Assembly (NCBI GenBank): GCA_026421135.1
Contig: JAPKCR010000163.1
Span: 1 to 6,070, forward strand
From: Sulfitobacter sp.
Lineage (GTDB): Bacteria > Pseudomonadota > Alphaproteobacteria > Rhodobacterales > Rhodobacteraceae
DNA length: 6,070 nt
Direction: 5' to 3'
The notes under the pieces are model-generated. The model worked only from the letters and a program-made list of their open reading frames with translations, made no database searches and was not told where the DNA came from. The first letter of the stretch is position 1. Each line of letters starts with the position of its first letter. The position numbers were made by a program, and so were the translations under genes. Shown one piece after another: positions 5,776 to 6,070 of this stretch.

Positions 5776-6070
5776 CAATCGCTCGACCTCTCGCGGGGTC
5801 AGTTTGCTGACAGTTTCGGCGGAAATTTCGTGCGCCGTAGCAACCGCATCTGCGGCAAAGGTAATGCCTGCATCGGTCAACGAAATCTCGAGCCGGCGCA
5901 TATCTGTTTCGGAGGGGCTGCTTTGTACCAGCCCCTTTTTGCGCAGACGGTCAACCACACCCTTGGTTGTTGCCGCATCCATTCCAACTAGACGGCCCAA
6001 CTGGTTCTGGCTGATTTTGACCTCATTCCGCAGCTTGGCCAACACCGCGAACTGTGTCGGCGTGATATCC
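5752..6070 (-). CDS. MarR-family transcriptional regulator (N-terminus beyond window edge)
   Basis: C-terminal 105 residues of a MarR-type winged helix-turn-helix regulator. MarR proteins bind DNA as dimers and usually repress nearby operons until a small aromatic or other ligand releases them. The frame is open to the window edge and reads DITPTQFAVLAKL, the usual MarR entry into the DNA-binding domain, so the GTG at 6045 is internal and not the start. Visible parts are the helix-turn-helix (SQNQLGRLVGMDAATTKGVV, residues 22-41), the following RLRKKGLV, and the wing signature ETDMRRLEISLTDAG with its Asp-X-Arg core. A C-terminal dimerisation helix ends in LLKLLDKL. The family is normally about 140-170 residues, so some 40-60 residues are missing. 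It converges on the catabolic operon with 3 bases between stops. Its own promoter and any operator lie outside the window. It probably senses a pathway substrate or intermediate; this is inferred from position only. Confidence 0.9.
   Translation of the reverse strand, partial: DITPTQFAVLAKLRNEVKISQNQLGRLVGMDAATTKGVVDRLRKKGLVQSSPSETDMRRLEISLTDAGITFAADAVATAHEISAETVSKLTPREVERLLKLLDKL

Noticed and set aside
6043..6045. GTG as the start of the MarR gene (minus strand)
   Set aside because: The open frame continues to the window edge with typical MarR residues (TPTQFA), and a start here would remove part of the DNA-binding domain.
1..6070. tRNA, rRNA, CRISPR array, insertion sequence, attachment site or riboswitch
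   Set aside because: Nearly every base is coding, with no direct repeat array, transposase or terminal inverted repeats seen on either strand.

Overview
The window reads as one compact catabolic operon of a Gram-negative bacterium. Five plus-strand genes run from the left edge to 5748, and a minus-strand MarR-type regulator enters from the right edge and ends at 5752. The sequence is fairly GC-rich, codon use is even across all genes, and almost no base is non-coding. Protein styles and gene set suggest an alphaproteobacterium, most plausibly a marine Roseobacter-type Rhodobacterales. That placement is an inference; no rRNA or taxonomic marker is present.

Layout: (1) 1-2264 is the 3' part of a molybdenum hydroxylase large subunit (xanthine dehydrogenase / aldehyde oxidoreductase family), cut at its 5' end. 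(2) 2257-3744 is a homologue of 6-hydroxynicotinate reductase with an N-terminal four-cysteine Fe-S motif. (3) 3741-4598 is a UPF0280 (ApbE-like) protein. (4, 5) 4583-5167 and 5164-5748 are two tandem paralogues of the 'amino acid synthesis' family (PF06684, formerly DUF1185), each 194 residues and about 47% identical by my hand alignment. (6) 5752-6070, minus strand, is the C-terminal two-thirds of a MarR-family regulator. The five plus-strand genes overlap by 8, 4, 16 and 4 bases, so they are almost certainly co-transcribed and translationally coupled. The regulator converges on them with 3 bases between stop codons. There are no RNA genes, mobile elements, CRISPR arrays or gene-free stretches.

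How the genes may work together (inference): a Mo hydroxylase adds oxygen from water to an N-heteroaromatic ring, usually next to the nitrogen. A 6-hydroxynicotinate-reductase-like enzyme would then partly reduce the resulting pyridone so the ring can be opened. The UPF0280 and two PF06684 proteins are candidates for later steps or for cofactor work; none of these three has a function evident from sequence. The substrate could be nicotinate-like. However, a six-gene set of five enzymes plus a regulator in a Roseobacter-like genome also matches what I recall of the marine homarine (N-methylpicolinate) catabolic operon homABCDER. I could not check this correspondence, so I assign no gene symbols. 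The main interest is a coherent N-heterocycle pathway in which three of five enzymes are still labelled UPF0280 or 'amino acid synthesis'.
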